A stretch of 64,000 nucleotides of DNA from Archivesica marissinica (GCA_014843695.1 CM026403.1:2844065-2908064), one strand, 5' to 3'; positions 24,301 to 35,914 are shown, numbered from the stretch's first letter. Numbers and translations are program-made. The notes: generated by a model not told the origin, from the letters alone.

Positions 24301-27300
24301 TTGGTTAGATCTCTGTCCAACAGCTGATGATTGGTTAGATCTCTGTCCAACAGCTGATGATTGGTTAGATCTCTGTCCAGCAGCTGATGATTGGTTAGAT
24401 CTCTGTCCAACAGCTGATGATTGGTTAGATCTCTGTCCAGCAGCTGATGATTGGTTAGATCTCTGTCCAACAGCTGATGATTGGTTAGATCTCTGTCCAA
24501 CAGCTGATGATTGGTTAGATCTCTGTCCAACAGCTGATGATTGGTTAGATCTCTGTCCAACAGCTGATGATTGGTTAGATCTCTGTCCAGCAGCTGATGA
24601 TTGGTTAGATCTCTGTCCAGCAGCTGATGATTGGTTAGATCTCTGTCCAACAGCTGATGATTGGTTAGATCTCTGTCCAGCAGCTGATGATTGGTTAGAT
24701 CTCTGTCCAACAGCTGATGATTGGTTAGATCTCTGTCCAACAGCTGATGATTGGTTAGATCTCTGTCCAACAGCTGATGATTGGTTAGATCTCTGTCCAA
24801 CAGCTGATGATTGGTTAGATCTCTGTCCAGCAGCTGATGATTGGTTAGATCTCTGTCCAACAGCTGTGGTTGGTTAGATCTCTGTCCAACAGCTGATGAT
24901 TGGTTAGATCTCTGTCCAGCAGCTGTGATTGGTTAGATCTCTGTCCAGCAGCTGATGATTGGTTAGATCTCTGTCCAACAGCTGATGATTGGTTAGATCT
25001 CTGTCCAGCAGCTGATGATTGGTTAGATCTCTGTCCAACAGCTGATTGGTAACAGATATGGTTAGATCTCTGTCCAGCAGCTGATGATTGGTTAGATCTC
25101 TGTCCAACAGCTGATGATTGGTTAGATCTCTGTCCAGCAGCTGATGATTGGTTAGATCTCTGTCCAACAGCTGATGATTGGTTAGATCTCTGTCCAACAG
25201 CTGATGATTGGTTAGATCTCTGTCCAACAGCTGATGATGGTTAGATCTCTGTCCAACAGCTGATGATTGGTTAGATCTCTGTCCAGCAGCTGATGATTGG
25301 TTAGATCTCTGTCCAACAGCTGTGGTGGTTAGATCTCTGTCCAACAGCTGATGATTGGTTAGATCTCTGTCCAGCAGCTGATGATTGGTTAGATCTCTGT
25401 CCAGCAGCTGATGATTGGGTAGATATCTGTCCAACAGCTGATGATTGGTTAGATCTCTGTCCAACAGCTGGTGATTGGTTAGATCTCTGTCCAACAACTT
25501 GTGGTTGGTTAGATCTCTGTCCAACAGCTGATGATTGGTTAGATCTCTGTCCAACAGCTGATGATTGGTTAGATCTCTGTCCAGCAGCTGATGATTGGTT
25601 AGATCTCTGTCCAACAGCTGATGGTTGGTTAGATCTCTGTCCAGCAGCTGATGATTGGTTAGATCTCTGTCCAACAGCTGGTGGTTGGTTAGATCTCTGT
25701 CCAGCAGCTGATGATTGGTTAGATCTCTGTCCAACAGCTGATGATTGGTTAGATCTCTGTCCAACAGCTGATGATTGGTTAGATCTCTGTCCAACAGCTG
25801 ATGATTGGTTAGATCTCTGTCCAGCAGCTGATGATTGGTTAGATCTCTGTCCAGTAGCTGATGATTGGTTAGACCTCTGTCAAGCAGCTGCTGCTTAGTT
25901 AGATCTCTGTCCAACAGCTGATGATTGGTTAGATCTCTGTCCAACAGCTGATGATTGGGTAGATCTCTGTCCAGCAGCTGATGATTGGTTAGATCTCTGT
26001 CCAACAGCTGATGATTGGTTAGATCTCTGTCCAGCAGCTGATGATTGGTTAGATCTCTGTCCAACAGCTGATGATTGGTTAGATCTCTGTCCAGCAGCTG
26101 ATGATTGGTTAGATCTCTGTCCAGCAGCTGATGATTGGTTAGACCTCTGTCCAGCTGCTGGTGATTGGTTAGATCTCTGTCCAGCAGCTGATGATTGGTT
26201 AGATCTCTGTCCAGCAGCTGGTGATTGGGTTATATCTATGTCCAGCAGCTGATGATTGGTTAGTTCTCTGTCCAACAACTTGTGGTTGGTTAGATCTCTG
26301 TCCAACAGCTGGTGGTTGGTTAGATCTCTGTCCAGCAGCTGATGATTGGTTAGATCTCTGTCCAGCAGCTTGTGATTGGTTATGGTTAGATATCTGTCCA
26401 GCAGCTGATGATTGGTTAGATCTCTGTCCAACAGCTGATGATTGGTTAGATCTCTGTCCAGCAGCTCATGATTGGGTAGATATCTGTCCAACAGCTGATG
26501 ATTGGTTAGATCTCTGTCCAACAGCTGATGATTGGTTAGATCTCTGTCCAACAGCTGATGATGGTTAGATCTCTGTCCAACAGCTGATGATTGGTTAGAT
26601 CTTGTCAGCGTGTTGGTTAGATCTCTGTCCAACAGCTGATGATTGGTTAGATCTCTGTCCAGCAGCTGATGATTGGTTAGATCTCTGTCCAACAGCTGAT
26701 GATTGGTTAGATCTCTGTCCAGCAGCTGATGATTGGTTAGATCTCTGTCCAACAGCTGATGATTGGTTAGATCTCTGTCCAACAGCTGATGATTGGTTAG
26801 ATCTCTGTCCAGCAGCTGATGATTGGTTAGATCTCTGTCCAACAGCTTGTGGTTGGTTAGATCTCTGTCCAACAGCTGGTGGTTGGTTAGATCTCTGTCC
26901 AGCAGCTGATGATTGGTTAGATCTCTGTCCAGCAGCTGGTGATTGGTGGTTAGATCTCTGTCCAGCAGCTGATGATTGGTTAGATCTCTGTCCAACAGCT
27001 GATGATTGGTTAGATCTCTGTCCAGCAGCTGATGATTGGTTAGATCTCTGTCCAACAGCTGATGATTGGTTAGATCTCTGTCCAACAGCTGATGATTGGT
27101 TAGATCTCTGTCCAACAGCTGATGATTGGGTAGATCTCTGTCCAACAGCTGATGATTGGTTAGATCTCTGTCCAGCAGCTGATGATTGGTTAGATCTCTG
27201 TCCAACAACTTGTGGTTGGTTAGATCTCTGTCCAACAGCTGGTGGTTGGTTAGATCTCTGTCCAGCAGCTGATGATTGGTTAGATCTCTGTCCAGCAGCT

Positions 27301-30300
27301 TGTGATTGGTTATGGTTAGATATCTGTCCAGCAGCTGATGATTGGTTAGATCTCTGTCCAACAGCTGATGATTGGTTAGATCTCTGTCCAGCAGCTGATG
27401 ATTGGTTAGATCTCTGTCCAACAGCTGGTGATTGGTTAGATCTCTGTCCAGCAGCTGATGATTGGTTAGATCTCTGTCCAACAGCTGATGATTGGTTAGA
27501 TCTCTGTCCAACAGCTGATGATTGGTTAGATCTCTGTCCAACAGCTGATGATTGGTTAGATCTCTGTCCAACAGCTGGTGGTTGGTTAGATCTCTGTCCA
27601 ACAGCTGATGATTGGTTAGATCTCTGTCCAACAGCTGATGATTGGTTAGATCTCTGTCCAGCAGCTGATGATTGGTTAGATCTCTGTCCAACAGCTGATG
27701 GTTGGTTAGATCTCTGTCCAGCAGCTGATGATTGGTTAGATCTCTGTCCAACAGCTGATGATTGGTTAGATCTCTGTCCAACAGCTGATGATTGGTTAGA
27801 TCTCTGTCCAGCAGCTGATGATTGGTTAGATCTCTGTCCAACAGCTGATGATTGGTTAGATCTCTGTCCAACAGCTGATGATTGGTTAGATCTCTGTCCA
27901 GCAGCTGATGATTGGTTAGATCTCTGTCCAACAGCTGATGATTGGTTAGATCTCTGTCCAGCAGCTGATGATTGGTTAGATCTCTGTCCAGCAGCTGATG
28001 ATTGGTTAGATCTCTGTCCAACAGCTGATGATTGGTTAGATCTCTGTCCAACAGCTGATGATTGGTTAGATCTCTGTCCAACAGCTGATGATTGGTTAGA
28101 TCTCTGTCCAGCAGCTGATGATTGGTTAGTTCTCTGTCCAACAACTTGTGGGGTAGATCTCTGTCCAACAGCTGGTGGTTGGTTAGATCTCTGTCCAGCA
28201 GCTGATGATTGGTTAGATCTCTGTCCAGCAGCTTGTGATTGGTTATGGTTAGATATCTGTCCAGCAGCTGATGATTGGTTAGATCTCTGTCCAACAGCTG
28301 ATGATTGGTTAGATCTCTGTCCAGCAGCTTGATTGGTTAGATCTCTGTCCAGCAGCTTGTGATTGGTTATGGTTAGATATCTGTCCAGCAGCTGATGATT
28401 GGTTAGATCTCTGTCCAACAGCTGATGATTGGTTAGATCTCTGTCCAGCAGCTCATGATTGGGTAGATATCTGTCCAACAGCTGATGATTGGTTAGATCT
28501 CTGTCCAACAGCTGGTGATTGGTTAGATCTCTGTCCAACAACTTGTGGTTGGTTAGATCTCTGTCCAACAACTGATGATTGGTTAGATCTCTGTCCAACA
28601 GCTGATGATTGGTTAGATCTCTGTCCAGCAGCTGGTGGTTGGTTAGATCTCTGTCCAACAGCTGATGTTGGTTAGATCTCTTCCACGCTGATGGTTGGTT
28701 AGATCTCTGTCCAGCAGCTGATGATTGGTTAGATCTCTGTCCAACAGCTGGTGGTTGGTTAGATCTCTGTCCAGCAGCTGATGATTGGTTAGATCTCTGT
28801 CCAACAGCTGGTGGTTGGTTAGATCTCTGTCCAGCAGCTGATGATTGGTTAGATCTCTGTCCAACAGCTGATGATTGGTTAGATCTCTGTCCAATAGCTG
28901 ATGATTGGTTAGACCTCTGTCAAGCAGCTGCTGCTTAGTTAGATCTCTGTCCAACAGCTGATGATTGGTTAGATCTCTGTCCAGCAGCTGATGATTGGTT
29001 AGATCTCTGTCCAGTAGCTGATGATTGGTTAGATCTCTGTCCAACAGCTGATGATTGGTTAGATCTCTGTCCAGCAGCTGATGATTGGTTAGATCTCTGT
29101 CCAACAGCTGATGATTGGGTAGATCTCTGTCCAACAGCTGATGATTGGTTAGATCTCTGTCCAACAGCTGATGATTGGGTAGATCTCTGTCCAACAGCTG
29201 ATGATTGGTTAGATCTCTGTCCAGCAGCTGATGATTGGTTAGTTCTCTGTCCAACAACTTGTGGTTGGTTAGATCTCTGTCCAACAGCTGGTGGTTGGTT
29301 AGATCTCTGTCCAGCAGCTGATGATTGGTTAGATCTCTGTCCAGCAGCTTGTGATTGGTTATGGTTAGATATCTGTCCAGCAGCTGATGATTGGTTAGAT
29401 CTCTGTCCAACAGCTGATGATTGGTTAGATCTCTGTCCAGCAGCTTGTGATTGGTTATGGTTAGATATCTGTCCAGCAGCTGATGATTGGTTAGATCTCT
29501 GTCCAACAGCTGATGATTGGTTAGATCTCTGTCCAGCAGCTCATGATTGGGTAGATATCTGTCCAACAGCTGATGATTGGTTAGATCTCTGTCCAACAGC
29601 TGGTGATTGGTTAGATCTCTGTCCAACAACTTGTGGTTGGTTAGATCTCTGTCCAACAACTGATGATTGGTTAGATCTCTGTCCAACAGCTGATGATTGG
29701 TTAGATCTCTGTCCAGCAGCTGGTGGTTGGTTAGATCTCTGTCCAACAGCTGATGGTTGGTTAGATCTCTGTCCAGCAGCTGATGATTGGTTAGATCTCT
29801 GTCCAACAGCTGGTGGTTGGTTAGATCTCTGTCCAGCAGCTGATGATTGGTTAGATCTCTGTCCAACAGCTGGTGGTTGGTTAGATCTCTGTCCAGCAGC
29901 TGATGATTGGTTAGATCTCTGTCCAATAGCTGATGATTGGTTAGACCTCTGTCAAGCAGCTGCTGCTTAGTTAGATCTCTGTCCAACAGCTGATGATTGG
30001 TTAGATCTCTGTCCAGCAGCTGATGATTGGTTAGATCTCTGTCCAACAGCTGATGATTGGTTAGATCTCTGTCCAGCAGCTGATGATTGGTTAGATCTCT
30101 GTCCAACAGCTGATGATTGGTTAGATCTCTGTCCAACAGCTGATGATTGGTTAGATCTCTGTCCAACAGCTGATGATTGGTTAGATCTCTGTCCAGCAGC
30201 TGGTGATTGGTTAGATCTCTGTCCAGCAGCTGATGATTGGTTAGATCTCTGTCCAGCAGCTGGTGATTGGTTATATCTATGTCCAGCAGCTGATGATTGG

Positions 30301-32537
30301 TTAGTTCTCTGTCCAACAACTTGTGGTTGGTTAGATCTCTGTCCAACAGCTGGTGGTTGGTTAGATCTCTGTCCAGCAGCTGATGATTGGTTAGATCTCT
30401 GTCCAGCAGCTTGTGATTGGTTATGGTTAGATATCTGTCCAGCAGCTGATGATTGGTTAGATCTCTGTCCAACAGCTGATGATTGGTTAGATCTCTGTCC
30501 AGCAGCTCATGATTGGGTAGATATCTGTCCAACAGCTGATGATTGGTTAGATCTCTGTCCAACAGCTGGTGATTGGTTAGATCTCTGTCCAACAACTTGT
30601 GGTTGGTTAGATCTCTGTCCAACAGCTGATGATTGGTTAGATCTCTGTCCAGCAGCTGGTGGTTGGTTAGATCTCTGTCCAACAGCTGATGGTTGGTTAG
30701 ATCTCTGTCCAGCAGCTGATGATTGGTTAGATCTCTGTCCAACAGCTGGTGGTTGGTTAGATCTCTGTCCAGCAGCTGATGATTGGTTAGATCTCTGTCC
30801 AACAGCTGGTGGTTGGTTAGATCTCTGTCCAGCAGCTGATGATTGGTTAGATCTCTGTCCAACAGCTGATGATTGGTTAGATCTCTGTCCAATAGCTGAT
30901 GATTGGTTAGACCTCTGTCAAGCAGCTGCTGCTTAGTTAGATCTCTGTCCAACAGCTGATGATTGGTTAGATCTCTGTCCAGCAGCTGATGATTGGTTAG
31001 ATCTCTGTCCAGCAGCTGATGATTGGTTAGATCTCTGTCCACAGCTGATGATTGGTTAGATCTCTGTCCAACAGCTGATGATTGGTTAGATCTCTGTCCA
31101 GCAGCTGATGATTGGTTAGATCTCTGTCCAACAGCTGATGATTGGGTAGATCTCTGTCCAACAGCTGATGATTGGTTAGATCTCTGTCCAACAGCTGATG
31201 ATTGGGTAGATCTCTGTCCAACAGCTGATGATTGGTTAGATCTCTGTCCAGCAGCTGATGATTGGTTAGTTCTCTGTCCAACAACTTGTGGTTGGTTAGA
31301 TCTCTGTCCAACAGCTGGTGGTTGGTTAGATCTCTGTCCAGCAGCTGATGATTGGTTAGATCTCTGTCCAGCAGCTTGTGATTGGTTATGGTTAGATATC
31401 TGTCCAGCAGCTGATGATTGGTTAGATCTCTGTCCAACAGCTGATGATTGGTTAGATCTCTGTCCAGCAGCTTGTGATTGGTTATGGTTAGATATCTGTC
31501 CAGCAGCTGATGATTGGTTAGATCTCTGTCCAACAGCTGATGATTGGTTAGATCTCTGTCCAGCAGCTCATGATTGGGTAGATATCTGTCCAACAGCTGA
31601 TGATTGGTTAGATCTCTGTCCAACAGCTGGTGATTGGTTAGATCTCTGTCCAACAACTTGTGGTTGGTTAGATCTCTGTCCAACAACTGATGATTGGTTA
31701 GATCTCTGTCCAACAGCTGATGATTGGTTAGATCTCTGTCCAGCAGCTGGTGGTTGGTTAGATCTCTGTCCAACAGCTGATGGTTGGTTAGATCTCTGTC
31801 CAGCAGCTGATGATTGGTTAGATCTCTGTCCAACAGCTGGTGGTTGGTTAGATCTCTGTCCAGCAGCTGATGATTGGTTAGATCTCTGTCCAACAGCTGG
31901 TGATTGGTTAGATCTCTGTCCAGCAGCTGATGATTGGTTAGATCTCTGTCCAACAGCTGATGATTGGTTAGATCTCTGTCCAGCAGCTGATGATTGGTTA
32001 GATCTCTGTCCAACAGCTGATGATTGGTTAGATCTCTGTCCAGCAGCTGATGATTGGTTAGATCTCTGTCCAACAGCTGATGATTGGTTAGATCTCTGTC
32101 CAGCAGCTGATGATTGGTTAGATCTCTGTCCAACAGCTGATGATTGGTTAGATCTCTGTCCAACAGCTGATGATTGGTTAGATCTCTGTCCAACAGCTGA
32201 TGATTGGGTAGATCTCTGTCCAACAGCTGATGATTGGTTAGATCTCTGTCCAGCAGCTGATGATTGGTTAGATCTCTGTCCAGTAGCTGATGATTGGTTA
32301 GATCTCTGTCCAACAGCTGATGATTGGTTAGATCTCTGTCCAGCAGCTGATGATTGGTTAGATCTCTGTCCAACAGCTGATGATTGGTTAGATCTCTGTC
32401 CAACAGCTGATGATTGGTTAGATCTCTGTCCAACAGCTGATGATTGGTTAGATCTCTGTCCAGCAGCTGATGATTGGTTAGATCTCTGTCCAGTAGCTGA
32501 TGATTGGTTAGACCTCTGTCAAGCAGCTGCTGCTTAG
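12369..32537. repeat. Higher-order repeat marked by GCAGCTGCTGCTTAG
   Basis: The marker unit ends at 12387, 13468, 13918, 15009, 19105, 20016 (one base short), 21491, 22452, 25898, 28938, 29970, 30936 and 32537, with a degenerate copy near 18015. Several intervals are close to 1 kb (1081, 1091, 911, 961, 1032, 966), i.e. about 30-36 units; 1475 and 1601 are longer and 450 is shorter. After the markers at 12387, 15009, 19105 and 28938 the next ten or so units follow the same variant order (CAACAG, CAGCAG, CAGTAG, CAACAG, CAGCAG, then CAACAG units). They lead into a unit with CAACAACTTGTGG and a 36-bp TTATGG unit, so whole blocks were duplicated. Confidence 0.85.
22510..23509. other. Assembly gap of exactly 1000 N inside the 30-bp array
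   Basis: The round length suggests a placeholder. The 30-bp array continues on both sides, so the true array may be longer or shorter than shown. Open frames that cross it are artefacts. Confidence 0.95.
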
Positions 32538-32885
32538 TTAGATCTCTGTCCAACAGCTGATGATTGGTTAGATCTCTGTCCAACAGCTGATGATTGGGTA
32601 GATCTCTGTCCAGCAGCTGATGATTGGTTAGATCTCTGTCCAGCAGCTGATGATTGGTTAGATCTCTGTCCAACAGCTGATGATTGGTTAGATCTCTGTC
32701 CAACAGCTGATGATTGGGTAGATCTCTGTCCAGCAGCTGATGATTGGTTAGATCTCTGTCCAACAGCTGATGATTGGTTAGATCTCTGTCCAACAGCTGA
32801 TGATTGGTTAGATCTCTGTCCAACAGCTGATGATTGGGTAGATCTCTGTCCAGCAGCTGATGATTGGGTAGATCTCTGTCCAGCA

Positions 32886-33251
32886 TTGTTCCACTCTCCC
32901 AAATCTGTAGGCAGAAACTATATTTCTTTTCCATTTTGTGAACACAATCATTAATCCCATACAAAAACAACAATACACATCTTAGCAACTAAGATATCAT
33001 TTTAGATTTTAAGAGTAATATGCATAAGCTTAGGAAATAATATTCTCCATTTTCAATGCAAGCAATGATATGTCTCCCGCCCCATCTTTGGGGGTCTTCA
33101 CAAGCATACTATTAGCAACAGTGAGCACCTTCACCCAGGTTACCATAATAAATGAGAGAGAAACTCAACCGGTCCTCATTTTATTCTTTACTCAAATTTA
33201 TTTCTTGGATTTGATTTAGTATAAAAGTAAAACGTAAAGTGCTTGTTTTAA
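32886..33251. other. Intron 2 sequence after the 30-bp array
   Basis: Unique-looking sequence with no repeat or exon recognised. The last partial unit ends CTGTCCAGCA at about 32885. Confidence 0.5.
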
Positions 33252-33472
33252 ATAGTGTCACTCAGTCCTATTGAAAGGGCCAGTCATTACTGACTTATGA
33301 GACACCTTTTTATGAACATCAGTACTTCCTGATTCCTATCCTTGTAGGCTAGGCTGATAGGCAAACCATTATTTCACTAGCTGGCAGAAAAACCTCTGAC
33401 AAGGTTCGAACCTTTGACCTCCCGCTCCTTAGACAGACTCCTTAACCACTAGGTCATTGAGACGGTATATAA
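33252..33472 (-). mobile_element. tRNA-derived SINE, second family
   Basis: On the minus strand: A-box TGACCTAGTGGTTAAGG (33454-33438), B-box AGGTTCGAACCTTG (33408-33395) and a body shared with 42030-42288 (for example TGACTTATGAGACACCT and AGGGCCAG on the plus strand). Two copies in the window establish it as a repeat family. Confidence 0.8.
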
Positions 33473-33499
33473 TATACCGGTAAACTAATACAGTATGTA

Positions 33500-33790
33500 C
33501 AGACGGATCTGTAGTCCAGTGGTAACACGCTGGACTGGTAATCCAGGGATCGCAGGTTCGATCCCCCGTCTGACCCTAATAAAATTAACAGTCTTTCAGA
33601 TGGGACGTTAAACCGAGGTCTCGTGTCGGTGCTTTACACCGTGCACGTAAAAGAACCAGAGGAGATTCTGGAATGGGTCTCTGTCTGTATCATGCACTAT
33701 CCTCCAAAATCTAAAATAACTAATCTCTTCAGGAGGCGTCGCTCATATGGGCAACCGGTAGCGACGATAAATAAACGTAAAACACACAAT
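33500..33790 (+). mobile_element. MetaSINE-like copy, full length
   Basis: The best preserved copy: A-box TAGTCCAGTGGTAACACG (33512-33529), B-box GGTTCGATCCCCC (33555-33567), central ACCGAGGTCTCGTGTCGGTG, and 3' GGTAGCGACGATAAATAAAC, followed by AAACACACAA. The open frame at 33623-33859 is this SINE read through and is not a gene. Confidence 0.9.
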
Positions 33791-34015
33791 ACAGTATGTA
33801 CTATGCCATCTTATATTTATAATACCGCATTTTTTTGTCCTATTCTTAGAGATTTGTGATCAGCCCACTTGATCACTATAAAAATATGTCTTGTCTTGTT
33901 TGATCCAGTGGGAATTAATTACAATAGTGGAACTGCATGCTTTATCTACATTGTATTGTTCGTACAGCATAAGACTGAAAAGACCATTATTCAATTAAGG
34001 ATTGTGAAAAGACTT

Positions 34016-34248
34016 TTAACCCATTTCATTCTGGATACTGTTCAAACAGTATTTGCAAAGAACATAGAGCCGGAACGTGTCGTCTAATCAGGCTCTATGC
34101 TGTTTGCTATTCAGATGATCTTGCTAAGACACTTGGCTATGTAGCAAACAACATAGATCCTGATTAGCATGTAGCATCACGCTGTGGCTGATCTGGATCT
34201 ATGTTGTTTGCAAAAGCCTTTAAATGGATACAGAATGAAATGGGTTAA
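34016..34248. mobile_element. piggyBac-type MITE, copy A
   Basis: The 225-bp element 34020-34244 starts CCCATTTCATTCTGGATAC and ends with its near inverted complement (GATACAGAATGAAATGGG), flanked by TTAA at 34016-34019 and 34245-34248. CCC...GGG ends in a TTAA duplication are the mark of piggyBac elements. Inside are two hairpin modules built on TGCAAA/CAAACAACATAGATCC and its complement. It has no coding capacity. A second copy in opposite orientation is at 37923-38161. Confidence 0.8.
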
Positions 34249-34414
34249 GGGCCTCAGCGCTGACTGCCAATGTAGTCATTGGATTTAAATTGGCTAAAAA
34301 AAACAAAAACAAACAAACAAAGTAAAACTCCTCAAAATCGGAACCCCTCTAAACTGGAATTTCCCTCCAAATCAAACAATTCAAATTAACTCCAATTCCC
34401 TTCTGTGTTCATTG

Positions 34415-34578
34415 TAAAAAACCTGTGTACGTTGGAATCCATCTTGTAGAAAAACCTGTGTACGCTGGAATCCATCTTGTAGAAAAACCTGTGTACGCTG
34501 GAATCCATCTTGTAGAAAAACCTGTGTACGCTGGAATCCATCTTGTAGAAAAACCTGTGTACGCTGGAATCCATCTTT
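34415..34578. repeat. 33-bp minisatellite, about 5 units
   Basis: Units share ACCTGTGTACGCTGGAATCC and ATCTTGTAGAAAA. The first unit has GTT for GCT. The unit length is a multiple of three, so short frames open on both strands; these are not genes. Confidence 0.95.
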
Positions 34579-34710
34579 TCCGAATATATAAGCTGGATCT
34601 TTTCCGAATACCAACCAGAAAAATATATTTGCATTTTGAATGGTAATTTACCCCTGTAACCCAAACAGCAATTTGTCTTCATCAAATATTTTTTATTTAT
34701 TTTTGTATCT

Positions 34711-34895
34711 TTAAGTTTATTTAATGTCGCCACCAGTTGCCCATTTGAGCGATGTGCAGGTTACCTAACAACACCTTTCCTGGGCAGGCTCCAGCTGTTA
34801 ACCAGTACTTGTTCACCAACCTCCGTAAGAAACTGCTAACTTTTTCATAGAATGAGACATGGTCTGAGCGGGGCTAGAAACCGTGACCATCGGTA
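34711..34895 (-). mobile_element. tRNA-headed SINE, third family, with MetaSINE-like 3' tail
   Basis: The body (TTACCTAACAACACCTTTCC, then ACCTCCGTAAGAAACTGC on the plus strand) recurs at 62130-62240. The 3' end at 34714-34753 (GTTTATTTAATGTCGCCACC, AGTTGCCCATTTGAGCGATG) is clearly related to the MetaSINE 3' end. A weak B-box relic GTTTCTAGCCCC lies near 34882-34871 on the minus strand. Confidence 0.7.
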
Positions 34896-35050
34896 TCAAA
34901 TATTGATCAGATATGAAACTCACTTACAAACCACTCTCAGCAAGTTGTTTCAGAATGTTGTTTAGTACACATAAAATGAATCAGTTCAAACTGCCAAACT
35001 CTACGCCTGTTTCAGTCCCCTTCTATACATTGCAACATTAAATTGTTAAT

Positions 35051-35292
35051 TTAACCCATTCAACACCAAGTAACTGACTTGGAGTGGTTCATGATATTTT
35101 TTAGACCAATGAATTAATAAGAAAATTACATTTGGAACAGTTCATTTATCAAAATGGGTAATTTTGTCTAAAAATAGTAATATTACTGGCAAAAAGTCTA
35201 GATTCTGATGGGACGGTTTGTCACAAGCCGGCTCATCTAGATGTACACTTTTTGAAAGCCTATTTAGAAGTCTGTAGTGTAGAAAGGGTTAA
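35051..35292. mobile_element. Second piggyBac-type MITE
   Basis: The element 35055-35288 (234 bp) starts CCCATTCAACACCA and ends TAGTGTAGAAAGGG (inverted match about 12 of 14), flanked by TTAA at 35051-35054 and 35289-35292. It has no internal similarity to the copy at 34020, so it is a separate family. It has no coding capacity. Confidence 0.65.
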
Positions 35293-35636
35293 GCGAAATC
35301 TACCCCACTATGAAACCCCCTCTAAACTGAAAACCCCTCCAAACTGAACATTACCTCTGGTCTGGTGGCCGTTCAGTTTTGAGGGGTTTCACTGTACATA
35401 CTGCTATTTATACTGCTATTCTTCACACCTAGCAGAATGAGATTACTAAGTAAACATGCACATGCTAAATAGTGTCATTAAAGCCATATTAACACACAGG
35501 GTGTGACTAACAATATATTAGTATGTTAATCAGACACCAATGTCGGTGCATGTTCTTGCATGTTTGATGTCAGTATTTGTTAGGGCCTGTTGCCCACATA
35601 GCTCGTATTATAAACAAGATAGATGTTTTAATCATA

Positions 35637-35914
35637 CAGACGGATCTGTAGTCCAGTGGTAACACGCTGGACTTGTAATCCAGGTTCGATCCCCTGTCTG
35701 ACCATAATAAAATTAAGTCTTTCAGATGGGACGTTAAACCGAGGTCTCGTGTCGGTGCTTTGCACCGTGCATGTAAATGAACCAGAGGAGACTCTGGAAT
35801 GGGTCTCTGTCTGTACCATGCACTATCCTCCAAAATCTAAAATAACTAATCTCTTCAGGAGGCGTCGCTCATATGGACAACCGGTAGCGACGATAAATAA
35901 ACGTAAAAACACAC
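35637..35914 (+). mobile_element. MetaSINE-like copy with small head deletion
   Basis: The A-box (TAGTCCAGTGGTAACACG, 35649-35666) is intact. The junction before the B-box has lost about ten bases (GTAATCCAGGTTCGATCCCC), which shortens the tRNA-like head. The central and 3' domains are complete. The frames at 35570-35925 on both strands are read-through of this SINE. Confidence 0.9.

Larger units (their letters stand above)
11023..32885. repeat. 30-bp minisatellite, about 22 kb, with higher-order structure
   Basis: Roughly 695 visible units plus a gap. Each has a palindromic AGATCT (BglII) site, CTGTCC, a palindromic CAGCTG (PvuII, E-box) and GATGATTGG; see 12421-12450. Main variants are CAACAG versus CAGCAG, TGATGATT versus TGGTGGTT, a 36-bp unit with an extra TTATGG (for example 12803, 14398, 15400, 19525, 29358 and 31386), and a unit ending GCAGCTGCTGCTTAG. 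Because 30 is a multiple of 3, both strands stay open: decapeptides DLCPTADDWL (plus) and LLDRDLTNHQ (minus). The open frames break wherever a 1-2 base indel occurs. It lies in intron 2 of the RILPL-like gene. No codon bias, splice sites or family support a protein. One unlikely alternative is a lineage-specific repeat protein. Confidence 0.97.
34319..35394. mobile_element. Possible DNA transposon with AGTNAAACYCCTCAAAA ends
   Basis: The left end (AGTAAAACTCCTCAAAATCG, from 34321) and the right end (AGTTTTGAGGGGTTTCACTG, ending about 35394) are imperfect inverted repeats. Both ends carry repeated CCCCTCTAAACTG-like motifs inside. The interval holds a 33-bp minisatellite, a SINE and a second piggyBac-type MITE. 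Ends may belong to separate copies, so the single-element reading is tentative. Confidence 0.4.

Noticed and set aside
11003..32988. Large repeat-protein genes (up to 799 codons) on either strand of the 30-bp array
   Set aside because: Both strands are open at once because the unit is 10 codons long. Frames start and stop at indels, there are no splice or promoter signals, and the array lies in an intron.
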